64,000 nucleotides of DNA from Allomyces macrogynus ATCC 38327 (lineage: Eukaryota > Blastocladiomycota > Blastocladiomycetes > Blastocladiales > Blastocladiaceae), in assembly GCA_000151295.1 (NCBI GenBank), contig GG745342.1, positions 1,104,515 to 1,168,514 of the forward strand, read 5' to 3'. The notes beneath the pieces were generated by a model. The model made no database searches and had not been told where the DNA came from. It saw only the letters and a program-made list of their open reading frames with translations. Made by a program: the position numbers and the translations under genes. Numbering within the stretch: position 1 is the stretch's first letter; every line of letters starts with the position of its first letter. Below, piece after piece: positions 22,301-33,243 of this stretch.

Positions 22301-24478
22301 GCGCAATGTCCATGGTGTTGGGCATTCCGTACCCGCCCACGCCAATCGCCATCCAGCCCGTGTTGGATGTCGCCAGCTGGAACGTGATATACGGCTCGGC
22401 AATCGTCCAGTTAAGCGTGGTCCCGGCCTCGAGCTGCACCGTGCGCGCTGCGTACAAGTCTGTCGCGGTCCCGGCTGCCGCCGCCGTCGCATTCTTGAAC
22501 GCAACGAGCGGATTCGCCGCATTGATGACGTTATTCGGGAACACGGTCAAGTTCGTATTCGCCACAAAGATCGACGCCATGGTCGCCTGCTTGACGGCAA
22601 TCGAATTCGCCGAGTACCCGGACGTCGGCGACGCATAATAGAACGTGTCCGACTTGTAGGCGGTCGTGAGCAGTTTGACCATGGCCGCGGCAATCGTCGG
22701 TCCCACACGCGCCGTCGAAGCAAATGATTCGGCCCACGCGCCCACACACCCTTCCACGTTGGCCACCGACCCGTACAATGACGTCAAGACGGCCTGCACG
22801 CCGGCGTTCGACGAAATATCGGCCATCGTCGTCGGCACACTGAGTCCGAGCGCGCGACGGACGGCCACGTACGAAGGCACCCCGAGATCGCGCGCGCGGT
22901 GAATCATGAGCGCCAAGTCGGCTGCAACACTCGTATGCGCCCCCGGGCCCATGCGTGCCTCGGCAGAACCAACCAGACCGCGCAGGACCGCTTCGAGCGC
23001 GCCGGGCGCCGTGAAGTTGACGGCAGGTAACGGCGTGAACGAGCCGATCGTGTAAATGTGACCCGCAGCGAATTCGGAACCGTCGTTGTTGTACCGGTAG
23101 AGGACAGGCTGGCGGCCCATGGTCCCGAGTCGGAGCGCGCAGACGGCCGCGAAAGTGTCGATTTCCGGGTTGGTCGTGTTCGAGTACCCGGGGAAACTGG
23201 GGTACCCGGTGCCGATCGTCGCGCCGTAGGTCTACCGTAGTGGAGGGTGAACGGCATGGCAAAGTGCTGTCGGAGAGTGCGAGGTGGAGAGGACGGACCT
23301 CGTCAAAGATGGTGCGCTGCCATACGGAAATGACCCACCGGCGCGCGCCCTGGAAGAGCCTAGAGGACATCGCGCACGGGAATGAGCACCACCAACACTG
23401 CCGTGTCCTCCAAGGCTAGCAAAACGTACTGCTCGTCGGTCCACGTCGGATTCGCCGCGGCGAGCGCCACGGCCTTGCGGTTATGTTCGCGCGCGAGAAT
23501 CGTAACGAGCGCCACAAGCGCCGGGTGCTTGTTGATGCGCAAATCACCGGCGAGCGCCACGGGCTGGAACACGGGTATCACGGTAGATCCGAGCGTGAGC
23601 GGCGACGAGTAGGTGATGGTCGGCAGCTGATTGTTGGGCAAGTTGAGCAGGCCGCCGGCCAGGGTGCGGAGCGATTGCTGCGTCGGCGTGCTCGTGCCTG
23701 GTTATATGTATCGAGAAAAGGCGCGTTTGTTGAGACTCGGCGGAGAAGCAAGCGGCAAGACTGAATGAACGGACCGTAGAGATAACCGGCGTCGATGAAA
23801 GCCGTGGCGAGATTGTAGGCCTGCTTCTCGTTGAAAGGGCCCGAAAAGTTGCCCGCGGCGCGCGCTTGCTGGATGACCACCGTCCCCGTGCAGGCGGGGT
23901 CGAGCATCGCGTCGCATGCCGGAACGGGGATCGGGAACGGCGTGGTCGGGTCGAGCTGGAGCTGGACCAAGTCGAGGTACAAGAGCTACCACCCCAGCAA
24001 TGAAGTGCGAACCTGCGCGTCAGTCGAGGCCCTCCAACAAAAGGGCACGCGAGAGCGACAGGGATGACCTGCCACGCACTTCGTTGAAGTAAGAGAGCAA
24101 CGCCGACCACGTCGTGGGCGCGCCATTGCTGGTCAAGGCGGCCTGGATCGCGGCATTGTCAAAGAGCGACTTGGCAATCAAACGCGGCGACGGAGCCGTC
24201 CAGGCCACGGCCGAGATATTGTCGGCGAATCCGCTGGGCACGACGGAGCGCGACAACGGGCGACCCGCGGCACCCCACCAGGGCTTGACGGGATTGTTGC
24301 CCCAGCCAGATGCCGACTGGACGGCTTGAGCGCGTGCGAGTCGGGGCACGCAAGCAAGGAGTAGCGAAACGAGCAAGAGTGAGAGAGCGAGCACCGGGCC
24401 GCGCGGATGCCGCGGTCGTGCAAATGGTGGTAGCCTGGGCGGTGGCCGGCAGGCGGTCGGTGCAATCAAGTCGGCCAT
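19376..24478 (-). CDS. Peroxidase-like/DOMON/cytochrome b561/cytochrome b5/NAD reductase fusion
   Basis: Six exons, 24478-24080, 23985-23775, 23697-23430, 23359-23299, 23231-21249, 21181-19376 (1575 residues). After an N-terminal hydrophobic signal/anchor come: an animal-type haem-peroxidase-like domain (about 60-510; GWGNNPVKPWWGAAG, AGDLRINKHPALVAL, REHN, WTDEQLFQGARRWV); a DOMON domain (about 575-705); a b561 domain with four conserved His (KVLHS, DLHFK, SAHGIW, RRLHLP; 745-925); a cytochrome b5 domain (LWLVIDAVIYDVTAYIDTHPGG, second His in RPRHVSTML); and a reductase (RHFTPL for FAD, AAGTGITPM and VCGPPGF for NAD; 1165-1575). The predicted role is transmembrane electron transfer from cytosolic NAD(P)H to an extracellular haem domain. 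In the peroxidase part the distal GQFLDHD region reads NELLYLDL and the proximal FGH region reads LGT, so both haem histidines appear absent. Exon joins each restore family motifs. Confidence 0.88.
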
Positions 24479-25760
24479 GACGGCGGGCTGTCTGGTAATT
24501 GCGTGTCGTCAACGGCTAGGGCAAGGATGGCTCGGTGCAGAGACGGTCTCTAAACCAAATCCCAAGTATGCGTGGGTGGCAGCAGCGCCGAGAGAGTTGT
24601 TGCAATGAAGTGCGGGAAGAAGCTGGAATGGCCGTGGTCGGCGTGGCGGCAGCCCGGGCCCAGCGACACGACAGCACGACGACGTGGAGAGACAGCGAGG
24701 AAGCGGGCCACGTGGAGCGTGGCCACCGTCTTGGTGTCGAGTCGGCGTGCGTCAGGTTGGGGTTGGGCGGATCGGGGACGAGAGCCGGTCGGGGTGTCGT
24801 GGATGCAATATGGGGTTGATCTGGGACGCCAACAGAGGCCACGGCGGCGCACACGGGCGTCAAGTCGGGGCGGCGGGCACGCGTAAAGGTGCGGGCAGTG
24901 TGCGGGCGACGCGTGTTCCCGGCCGCTCGCGATCGACCGCTCCGGCTTGTGCGTCGAGGACGGGCGGGAGCGCGGCGAGTGCGGAGAAGCGCGCGCGGGA
25001 GACACGGCGGGTCAATGGGCTGGAGACATCGTGCTCCACGCGACGAGCACGTGCTGATCCACCGCACCCGGACTGCTCCCCATTTGGTTGTGGCGACCCA
25101 ATGCTTGGCCAACAACGACGACGACAACGACGACGACAACGACGACGACGACGACGATGGGCGGAAACGCAACCGAGAGCAGGCCAACAGCAGGCAGCAA
25201 AGTGCGCCGACCCGCAGCAGGTCACCCTGGCTCACGATGAAGTGACCGCCCGACCTTGTGTTGACGCGCTCCATCGTCACGCTGTCGCCCAAACTTTACA
25301 GGCCGGCAAGCTCCATGGCCCGCCGAAATCCGGCCGTGCTGCGGCCAACGCTGTTCACGGCATCGCAACCACGTCGACGTGGACGTTGGCACTGGTTCTC
25401 TCCACCTGCGTGCTGCTGCGGAGCTGACAGCCCGACACGTTCGCAGCGAAACGCGACGCGACGGCCATCCAACTCTGATCAACTCCGTCCTTCATGGTTC
25501 GCGTTCTGGCCGTCCTTTCCGGGTGAACCTCCCCCATCGCGTCCATGCCGAGGCGCGCCCGCTGCGGACCGCTTCACAGCACGTCATTCTTGCCACTCCG
25601 GCTGGCCTCGATCTGGCGCGCCGCTTCGCTCTCTCTTGGCCGACTCGGTGCCTGTCGGGTGCCAGTGCCACCATCGGAATGTTTGCACTCAGCACGCGCT
25701 TCGAGAGCATGCCCGCTCGTCGACCGCAGCGAGCCTGACGAACCGCCATGCCCCGCCGCT
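24479..25760. other. Divergent intergenic region
   Basis: About 1.3 kb between the redox fusion gene and the small secreted gene. GC-rich, open in several frames on both strands by composition only. It contains the GAC-rich microsatellite and probably both promoters. Confidence 0.45.
25112..25157. repeat. GAC/AAC triplet microsatellite
   Basis: About 15 imperfect triplets of the form (AACGACGAC)n then (GAC)n, upstream of the divergent genes; no coding role seen. Confidence 0.9.
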
Positions 25761-25764
25761 CGGT

Positions 25765-25771
25765 TATAAAA
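25765..25771 (+). promoter_or_regulatory. TATA box of small secreted gene
   Basis: TATAAAA 86 bp before the ATG at 25857, followed by a CA-rich leader with repeated CCAACC, typical of a strongly expressed gene. Confidence 0.7.
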
Positions 25772-25856
25772 GCGCGCGGCACGTCGCCCTCTCCGACCCA
25801 TCGTCAACCAAGACACCACACCAAGCAATCCAACCAACCAACCATCCACCTCCAAG

Positions 25857-26291
25857 ATGCTCACGGTCCAGCACGTGCTGCTTCTCGCACTCGTCGCGGT
25901 CCTCGCTATTGCCGCAGCCACGGCGACGCCCGTGCCCAACGGCCAGAACCCTGGCCCGTTCCCGCCCAACGACCCGCTCGTCACGCTCTACTGGACGCAG
26001 GAGCCGCGCGGCCCGACGACGGTCCAAGTCTACGGCGACTATCTCTCGGTGATCAAGGAATGCCGCGGTCTCGAGGGTCGTGCCGACGGGTTCGTCTACC
26101 TGCAGACGCAGCCGCCCTACGCGAACGACGGGCGCGATGCGTGGAAGGTGCGGCTCTACCGCGAGTGGGGCTGCGCGGGCGCGCCGGTCGCCGAGATTTC
26201 GAGCTACAAGGGCAAGGGGTCAGCCTACCCGGACCCGGCCAACCCCAAGATCCCACTCGTCGTCAAGTCGATCAAGTTTGTGCCGGCGTAA
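25857..26291 (+). CDS. Small secreted protein, unknown family
   Basis: Single exon, 144 residues. Residues 1-22 form a clear signal peptide (LLLALVAVLAIAAATATP). The mature part is about 120 residues, rich in Pro, Gly, Tyr and Trp, with two Cys (EC RGLEG.. and WGCAGAP), which could form one disulfide. It reads like a compact beta protein; no enzyme motif or known domain recognised. A TATA box and a CA-rich leader suggest strong or regulated expression. Not related by sequence to the tandem secreted array upstream. Confidence 0.75.
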   Translation: MLTVQHVLLLALVAVLAIAAATATPVPNGQNPGPFPPNDPLVTLYWTQEPRGPTTVQVYGDYLSVIKECRGLEGRADGFVYLQTQPPYANDGRDAWKVRLYREWGCAGAPVAEISSYKGKGSAYPDPANPKIPLVVKSIKFVPA

Positions 26292-26880
26292 GCCGCATTG
26301 TCGCTTGCCGTTGTCGTTGTGGTCGGGCTGTGACCGGGACGTGCGCGCGGTTTGCGCTGTCGCGGCGTGATTCGTTCCGCTGCGCGCGCACGCGCGCGTG
26401 CCAGTAGCGCCTGCCGTATTGCTTCTTTTGCTGTTCTGCCGAGACCGCGACGGGACAGCTTGTTCATACCACCACCACCGCTGATGTGGCCGTCGCGAGC
26501 GCGCTCGCGCTTGCCATGGCGGCCCGCCGGCTCTTTATCATTGTCGCTGTTTGCTGAAGTTGATGACGGCGAGTGGAGAGTGTAAATAATGAAGTAATGT
26601 TTTTCCTCGAACAGGTCAAATAGTGTGAGCGCGACAGAAGCTTAAGAGGTTCCTGCCATCATCATGCAGAAAGCGTCGAGCCGCAAGAGGCCACCGCGCG
26701 ACCGAGAGAACTCTGACCACAAATCACCTAGCGTCGCTGCGGCCTCCGAATCCCCGTGATGTGCACGCACGCATGCGTGCATCCCGTGCCGAGCTCCACC
26801 GGGTCCGGCCCCAATGGCCCCGCTTCACGCGCCTTGAGCGGTTGCCAGTGCCGGCTGGCCTGGACTCTTGCCAGTGTGAT
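26292..26880. other. Spacer without supported gene
   Basis: Moderately AT-rich 3' flank of the small secreted gene; nothing supported beyond its probable 3' untranslated region. Confidence 0.4.
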
Positions 26881-27162
26881 CGCGGCATAAGGTAATTTGA
26901 AGGGTCGGAGCGAGCAAACTTGGAGGACTGTTGCATGCTAAATATCATATCCTGCTCGCGCCAGAGCGTGAACGGTTCGTTTGCTTTCTTCATCAGAACC
27001 CAAACCTTTGAATTTTAACAATCCGATCAGACAACGATGCATGAACCTCACGATTTCAATACGACTCGCTCGCCAACGCATTCAACCACGCATTCGTTCC
27101 AATCTCGGCCACACCTTTTGCGGCGTTGCTGGTCCTCCATTGCCAGGGCAGCTACTCGTCGT

Positions 27163-27280
27163 CATTGCCGTCCTGGATCGTCGCCGTCACTGTCGCAGTC
27201 GGGGGGTGCACATAATTTCGCATGGCTGCCCATGAGTTGCGCGCGGCGTTGACGTAAACACCCTTGACCTCCTAAGAGAT
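27163..27280 (-). pseudogene. Decayed last exon, repeat copy 1
   Basis: On the minus strand after a TTAG acceptor: EVKGVYVNAARNSWAAMRNY then PPTATVTATIQD and a stop. It aligns with copies at 28030-28132 and 33746-33865. No complete upstream exons are seen here, so it is a fragment. Confidence 0.5.
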
Positions 27281-28029
27281 GGCACAGGACAGAAAAATAA
27301 GTGCGAAACGGCACCGGGCCGCTCGCGGCGTTCTGACGGCCGTGCAGGGGGGTTGGGCCGTGGCGCAAGACGATTTGGACGAGTGGACGCATCGGGCCGG
27401 TTGCAGGTCGCAGTGGATGACCGGCGGGAGGTGCGCGCAAGGAGAAGGCGATGCTGGCAGGAGATGCTGGCACTCGTTGATTGCATAGCATCGAGCGGAT
27501 ACGTGTTACTCGCCGCGTTCTGCACTTCAGCTCGGTCTTACGGTGGTCGGCTGGACGCCGTGACGCCGTGTTGGGTCTTTTTTTGGGCTGCTAATCATCA
27601 ATTCCAAGTCGCGCAGGCGGATTTCAGGTGCACGTACCGGTTGGACTGTGAAAGCACATCCCACCAGGACGACAAACGTGGTCGTCGAACGCAGCCCTTA
27701 TATCTCACAGTGGGAGCGTGGCATAATTTGATCAGTGTGCCCAAACGAACCGGGAGGGCTGTTGCGTTCTAAAAATCATTTCTTCCTCTCGTCCGAACGT
27801 GCGTCCGAACGTGAGCGGTTCCCGTTTGTCATCAATAAGGACAGACTTGTATCCGACTCGAACCCAATCCAATTCTGACAAAGGTGGATGAGACTTGCAA
27901 CGACTGATACAAACAACGACTCGCTTGCTGGCACAATTCTATCACGCAGGTGTGCCAACCCTATCGGCCACAGCTTTTTCAACGTTCCTGGTCCCCCATT
28001 GCCAGGGCAGCAACGTTGTCCTTGGCGTC

Positions 28030-28315
28030 CTAGACCGGCGGCGTCGCCGTCGTCGTCGCAGTCGGCGGGTTCATGAAGCGCATTTTGGCCCAAGGATCGC
28101 GCGCGGCGTTGAAGTAAACGTCCTTGACCTCCTACATAATTGGTGCAAGGCAGACAAGGACAAAGGGATTCAAAGCAATCATGTCAGGGGCCGTTGGCAT
28201 CACACCCCTCCATCATGGTCGATCCCGAGAGCAGTGTTCAGACGGATTTACCGGCTGGATTGTGAAACCAATGCTCATCAAGACAACAAACATGGTCGTC
28301 CCGTGCAGGGCTAAG
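28030..28315 (-). pseudogene. Decayed last two exons, repeat copy 2
   Basis: Minus strand: a hydrophobic exon (LHGTTMFVVLMSIGFTIQP, about 28315-28258), a GTAAAT-type donor, a roughly 125-nt intron ending TGTAG, then EVKDVYFNAARDPWAKMRF and a stop after a Thr/Pro-rich tail. This looks like the end of a membrane-protein gene with a short cytosolic tail. No full-length parent occurs in the window. Confidence 0.5.
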
Positions 28316-28772
28316 TTATCCCCGCAGTGAGAGCGCTGTCTATGGACTGGGCGGCAGCGCGCGAGAGTCTTCATGCAAGAAAGGACCGAACCAAGCCGAA
28401 CGCTGGGGGAGGAGACGAGCCTGGTGGCGAGCGAGTGGCACCCGCGGGAGGAGGAAGGAGAGCAAGTGGAGAGTGTAAATATGAAAGTCTGAGACTGCAC
28501 ATTGTGGATGTGTGAGATGTGCTCCATTCAAGGTCTACACCTGTAACGTGAGAAACGCGTGGAGATGATTCCAGACAGCACTCGCAAAATCACAACGTCA
28601 GCGCGACCACCACCGACCGACCAGCCACCAGCTGGCCAGGCCCGTGGCCAGTGGCCACAGCCGTCTGCCAACCAGCATCACTCTTCCCCACCATTCCTTC
28701 TCTTCACGACGAAAACGCACCTCGCTGCTTGCAACCCGCTGTCGCTCGCTGCAACCAACCAACTCTCCAACC

Positions 28773-31700
28773 ATGACGCCCGACACGGCGCCCCCACCTC
28801 TCCCGCCGCGCGCCGAGAGCCCCGACGAACTCGCCGATGGCGCCGAACCGGCGGCCCCACCGCCGCGTATTCTGCACATTCTACACACCTTGTCGGTGCA
28901 GGCCATGCTCATTGGCGCGCGCGACGTGCCGCGCGCCTCGGACGCATCTGGGGCCACGTCCTCTCTGCGCCGTGCGCTCTCGGCACGCCCGACCGTGGCG
29001 CTCCCGCTCCCTACACCGGCGTGCATGCCCGACGACCCGCTGACGCCCGTCTGGAGCCATGCGCCCGCAGTCGTCGACCATGCATTGGTTCCCCGCGCGG
29101 ACATCCAGAATGGGGCAGGAACGACGCGGCACGCGCCGCCACCGCCGCTGGCTCCTCCTGTGCCCGCGGATGGGGCCGATACGGCCGCTGATACGCGTCC
29201 GCGGTGGAAACTTGTGCCGCGCCCGGGCCACCAGGCGCTGTATTCGGGTATCCATTCGCTCGCGCACGCGGCACCACCCACGGTCCCGCTCGCGAACCGG
29301 TCGGCACGCGACTTGCCCGTGAGTGCCGCTGCGGCAGCTGCCGAGTCGGACGACGCGGTTGCCTACCCGTCCGTCTACGTCGGTGCCGTCGGGCCCGCGG
29401 TCGATTCGACGGGCCACGTCATCGAGGGCTACGCGTTAACGCCCGCCGACCAGGCGGAACTCGCGAGTTTGCTTTGGCGCGACCACTCGGCGGTGCCCGT
29501 GTTCTTGGACGAGGCCACGGCAACGGATCACTACGAGGGGTACTGCAAGACGGTTCTGTGGCCGCTGCTGCACTACTCGCTCTGGGAGGGCGTCGCGACC
29601 GACGGTCGCCAGGAGCAGCGGCACTGGGAGGCCTATGTCCGCGCGAACCTCGAGTACGCGCAGGCCGCACTGCGCACCTACTTGCCCGGGGACCTCGTGT
29701 TCGTGCACGATTACCATCTCCTGCTCGTGCCCGCGCAACTGCGCGCGATGGTGCTCGGCCGCCGCCCGCCGCCAACGCCATCGGTCGATTCGAACGCGTC
29801 GTCGACGTTCATGTCGATGATCTTGCGCGGGTGGAATGGCGAAGGCCTGCCGACGGAACCGCCCGTGGACGATGATTCGGCGTCCATGGCGACCAGCTGG
29901 GAGACGCAGGATATGTCGATTGGCCTGTTCTTGCATACCCCGTTCCCGTCGTCGGAGCTGTTCCGGTGCTTGCCCAAGCGCGCGGCATTGCTCGAGGCGA
30001 TTCTTGGCGCATCGCTCATGTACGTGCAGCTGTTGCGTGCGATGCGGTGCATGTTGGTGGTCGCTCATCGACCAGATGCTCACGACGACGATTCTTCGAA
30101 TTAGCGGCTTCAACAACTACTCGTTCGCGCGGCACTTTGTCTCGTGCTGCACGCGCGTGCTCGGCCTCGAATCCACGCCGACGGGCATCGAATACCACGG
30201 TCGGCACGTGGAAATCGGCATTTTCCCAATCGGCATCGACGCCGCGCACTCGGACGCGCGCCGGCGTTCCCCCGCTGTCCGCGCGAAAACCGCGGCATTG
30301 CGCGAACTCTACGCGGGCAAGCGCGTGATTGTCTCACGCAACAAGTCGGACCAGTTGCAGGGCGTCGTGCACCAACTGCTGGCCTTTGCCAAACTGCTGC
30401 AGCTCTACCCGCAGTGGCAGAACAAGGTGATTCTGGTACAGATCACGCAACCGGCCGCGGGCCAAAAGGACGCGAATGCGAAATTGGAGGCCAAGGTGTC
30501 GGAACTGGTCGCGCAGATCAATGGGACCTATGGCACGATCGAGTATTCGCCGGTGCATCATGTGCATCGGACCGTCGAGCCCGATGATTTTTATGCGTTG
30601 TTGTCGGTCGCGGATGTGGTACGTTCCGTCGTCTCGGCGCGGGCTTGGCGGTGCTGGGGCACTGGTGCGTGAACTGACCGCGATTCGGCTTCGTGCATCG
30701 TAGGGCTGCATCACGTCGATTCGCGACGGGTACAACACGGTCTCGCACGAACTGATCGTCTGCCAACAACCGCCGCCGACCTCATCCACCTCGTCCACCT
30801 TCGACGACGCCGAAACCGACCCTTCCTGGGCCCCCGCGCCTCTCATCCTCTCCGAATTCACCGGCACCGCCGGCTCTCTCTCGGCCGCGCTCATCGTGAA
30901 CCCGTACGACTATCTCGGCGTTGCGGCCACGCTCGCCGACGCCCTATCTATGCCGCGCGCCGAACGCATCCAGCGGCACCGGCAATCCATGGCCATGGTC
31001 ACCAAGTACACGAGCCCGAAATGGGCCCGGTCGTTTGTGCGCGCGCTCGAAGGGTCGCACGCGCGCCATTTGATGAGCGCGACGCATACGACGCCGAGGC
31101 TGGATGTCGCCCGGTGTGTCGCGGCGTTTCATGCCGCCGTGGTCGTTGCGCCGACAACGGCGAACGAGGGGGATAAGGAGAAGATGCAGGCGGCAGTCAC
31201 GGCCGCGGCGGCGGCGGCGGCGCGGTCGCGCAGCTCGTCGATTAGCAGTAGTGCTGCTGGGAACGGTGGTGGGGTCGTGCCGCCGAATAGTACCGTGTCG
31301 GGCGCGAACGGGGCCACGGCGGTCGGCTCGGTCAAGCCGATGCGGTTGATTTTGTTTGATTATGATGGGACGCTGACGCCGGTACGTTGCCGCGCATGGC
31401 CCTCCACGTCCTTTCTCGAATCCACTTGCTCATCCACCTTGTTTGGTGCTAGATTGTGCGCGTGCCGTCGGCTGCTGAACCCTCGCCCGAACTCCTGCAA
31501 GCTTTGACGGCACTCTGCGCCGACCGGTCGAACCGCGTGTTTATCATTTCCGGCCGCGACCAGGCGACGCTCGACGCGTGGCTCGGCCATATCCCAGGTC
31601 TTGGCCTGTGCGCCGAGCACGGGTGCTACTTGCGCATGCCCTACAACGCGCGCGGGTGGCTCGACTTGACCGAGGAATTGGGCGACGCGGCCGTGTGGAA

Positions 31701-32636
31701 GGCCGAGATCAAGGAGATTTTCCAGTATTACCAAGAGCGCACGGTACGGATTTCGTCGGGGATGGCGCAATGGTGGGGGAAGGCGAGCACTGACACTGGT
31801 GGCCGCGTTACATAGCCCGGGTCGTTCATCGAGGAAAAAAAGTCGAGCATTGTCTGGCACCACCGGCTTGCCGACCCGCAGTTTGGCGCATTCCAGGCCA
31901 AGGAGTGCCAGAACCATCTCGAGAACGCGGTGCTCTCGAAGATGCCGCTCGAGGTGATGAAGGGCAAGAAGAATCTCGAGGTGCGGCCGCTGGCCATCAA
32001 CAAGGGCGAGATTGTGCACCGGTTGCTGGCCACGGCGGCACCAAGGGGAGCGCGGTTCACGTATGTGTTCTGCGCCGGGGACGATGTCACGGACGAGACG
32101 ATGGTACGCCTTGCTCCTGCTTGTGTTCCGCGTCTTTTGGTATATATCTGATCGATGTCGCGGTTTCGGTAATGTAGTTCAAGCGTCTCCGCCGCGAGTT
32201 CCGGCACCCGGCCAAGTCCACCTCGGCCAGCAACGCCAACAACCCGAACACCACGACTTCGGCCGGCGTGTCGGGCGCCGGGTCCGTCCCACCGTCGCCC
32301 GTCGCCGCCTACCACCACCCGGTCGTCGACACCGTAGGCACCACGTCGTGCACGGGGTCACTCGCGGGCGGCGACGCTGGCGTGAACGCGGCCGCGCGCG
32401 GGTCGCAGCAGACGGCCGTCTGGACGGTCACGATCGGGCCCGCGAGCAAGCGCACGACGGCCGGATGGCACTTGCAGTCGCCACACGAGGTCGTGCAGGT
32501 GATGCTCGCATGGACGGGGCTCGCGTCGGTCGCGAGCGTCACGGCACCGAGCCGGGGCGCGTCGGTCGGGGTGCCATCAGCAGCGATGTCAGTGGTGGGG
32601 AATGGGGTGGAGACGCGGCGCGCGGCGTCGAGTTGA
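28773..32636 (+). CDS. TPS2: Trehalose-6-phosphate phosphatase, Tps2-type (synthase-like plus phosphatase domains)
   Basis: Dephosphorylates trehalose-6-phosphate in the stress disaccharide pathway. Six exons, 28773-30019, 30105-30618, 30704-31381, 31453-31743, 31816-32103, 32178-32636 (1158 residues). N-terminal about 130 residues are low-complexity; the GT20 synthase-like domain (about 150-700) has PGHQALYSGIHSL (Tps2-like), YCKTVLWPLLHY, VFVHDYHLLLVP, IGLFLHTPFPSSELFR and, across intron 1, IGFNNYSFARHF. The HAD phosphatase domain (about 860-1100) has LILFDYDGTLTP with the catalytic Asp pair, VFIISGRDQ, LCAEHGCYLR and CAGDDVTDETM, so it looks active. An Ala/Ser-rich insertion (about 785-855) joins the domains and a Ser/Asn-rich insert lies near the end. 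Activity of the synthase half is uncertain, since in yeast Tps2 it is inactive. Confidence 0.93.
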
Positions 32637-32701
32637 GCGATAAAGGACAAGAAACGCAATTATAGTTCGTCCTCCGCGCGAGCCCCCCTCATAGATACTA
32701 G

Positions 32702-33165
32702 TCACCAGCCGAACCACGACTTTTGCGCCTTTGCCTTTTCCTCCTCGCGCGCTTTTTCCTCCTTGCGCTTCTTTTCCGCCTGCACCTTTTCCGCCTGCGC
32801 TTTTTCCTTGCACACCTTCTCACGCTCCTCCTGCTGCACCGCTGAGCGTGCTGTGATGGCCAGATTTCCGAGGCCGGCCAACACCGTAACCTACAACCAA
32901 ATAGACAGCAAAATTAGCAACAGAAATTCGACAGCTAGGGAGAGCATGGCCCTGCAGCATACCATGCCGAGTATCATCATGGAGATATAGTACTTCGTCT
33001 CGAGAAACCCCGACGTCTGCTGATCCTTGAACTTCTCCTTCTCGAGTGCAAGGCGCTCCTCTTGGACTAGATTTCGTCTTGTCAGGCTTGCGCTGGTGTG
33101 TGACCAGAGTCAAATCAATTACACTCACCGTTCAGGATTGATTTTAGCACTTGGGCCATTGACAT
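32702..33165 (-). CDS. Small single-pass membrane protein with charged tail
   Basis: Three predicted exons, 33165-33129, 33066-32963, 32890-32702 (109 residues); donors GTGAGT and GTATGC, acceptors TAG. Order: short helix MSMAQVLKSILN, charged helix (EERLALEKEKFKDQQ), FLETKYYISMMILGM joined by splicing to VTVLAGLGNLAI (one membrane span, about 40-62), then a Lys/Glu-rich coiled-coil tail ending QKSWFGW. The same frame stays open upstream to 33360 and includes an eight-residue repeat (PLPATDAG-type), so the true start may lie in an unseen upstream exon. Family not recognised. Confidence 0.6.
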
Positions 33166-33177
33166 TTCTACGTCGGC

Positions 33178-33243
33178 TGCGGGCAGCGGGTTCGCGTCGG
33201 TCGCGGGCAGCGGGCCCGCATCGGTCGCGGGCAGCGGGCCCAC
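33178..33243. repeat. 24-bp tandem repeat, about 2.7 copies
   Basis: Unit GTCGGTCGCGGGCAGCGGGC, repeated with small changes (GCGTCGG/GCATCGG). 24 is a multiple of three and the minus-strand frame of the neighbouring small gene reads PLPATDAG/PLPATDAN/PLPAADVE through it. Confidence 0.8.

Larger units (their letters stand above)
26885..28345. repeat. Tandem duplication containing decayed gene ends
   Basis: Two related units, about 26885-27710 and 27716-28345. Shared landmarks: GG(A/G)GGxCTGTTGC..CTAAA.ATCAT; the ACGACTCGCT(C/T)GC block; GCTGGTCCTCCATTGCCAGGGCAGC; GCGCGCGGCGTTGA.GTAAAC..CCTTGACCTCCTA; and GGxTGGA(C/T)TGTGAAA. Unit 1 carries about 300 bp of extra sequence (about 27290-27600) inside the region matching the intron of unit 2. 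A third, partial relative lies at 33745-34100. Confidence 0.6.

Noticed and set aside
25112..25157. Repeat array considered as CRISPR-like.
   Set aside because: It is a simple triplet microsatellite with no spacers, and the genome is eukaryotic.
24516..25292. Minus-strand open frame of 258 codons, and overlapping plus frames.
   Set aside because: No motif, low-complexity Arg/Ser/Pro composition, includes the GAC microsatellite; most likely promoter sequence.
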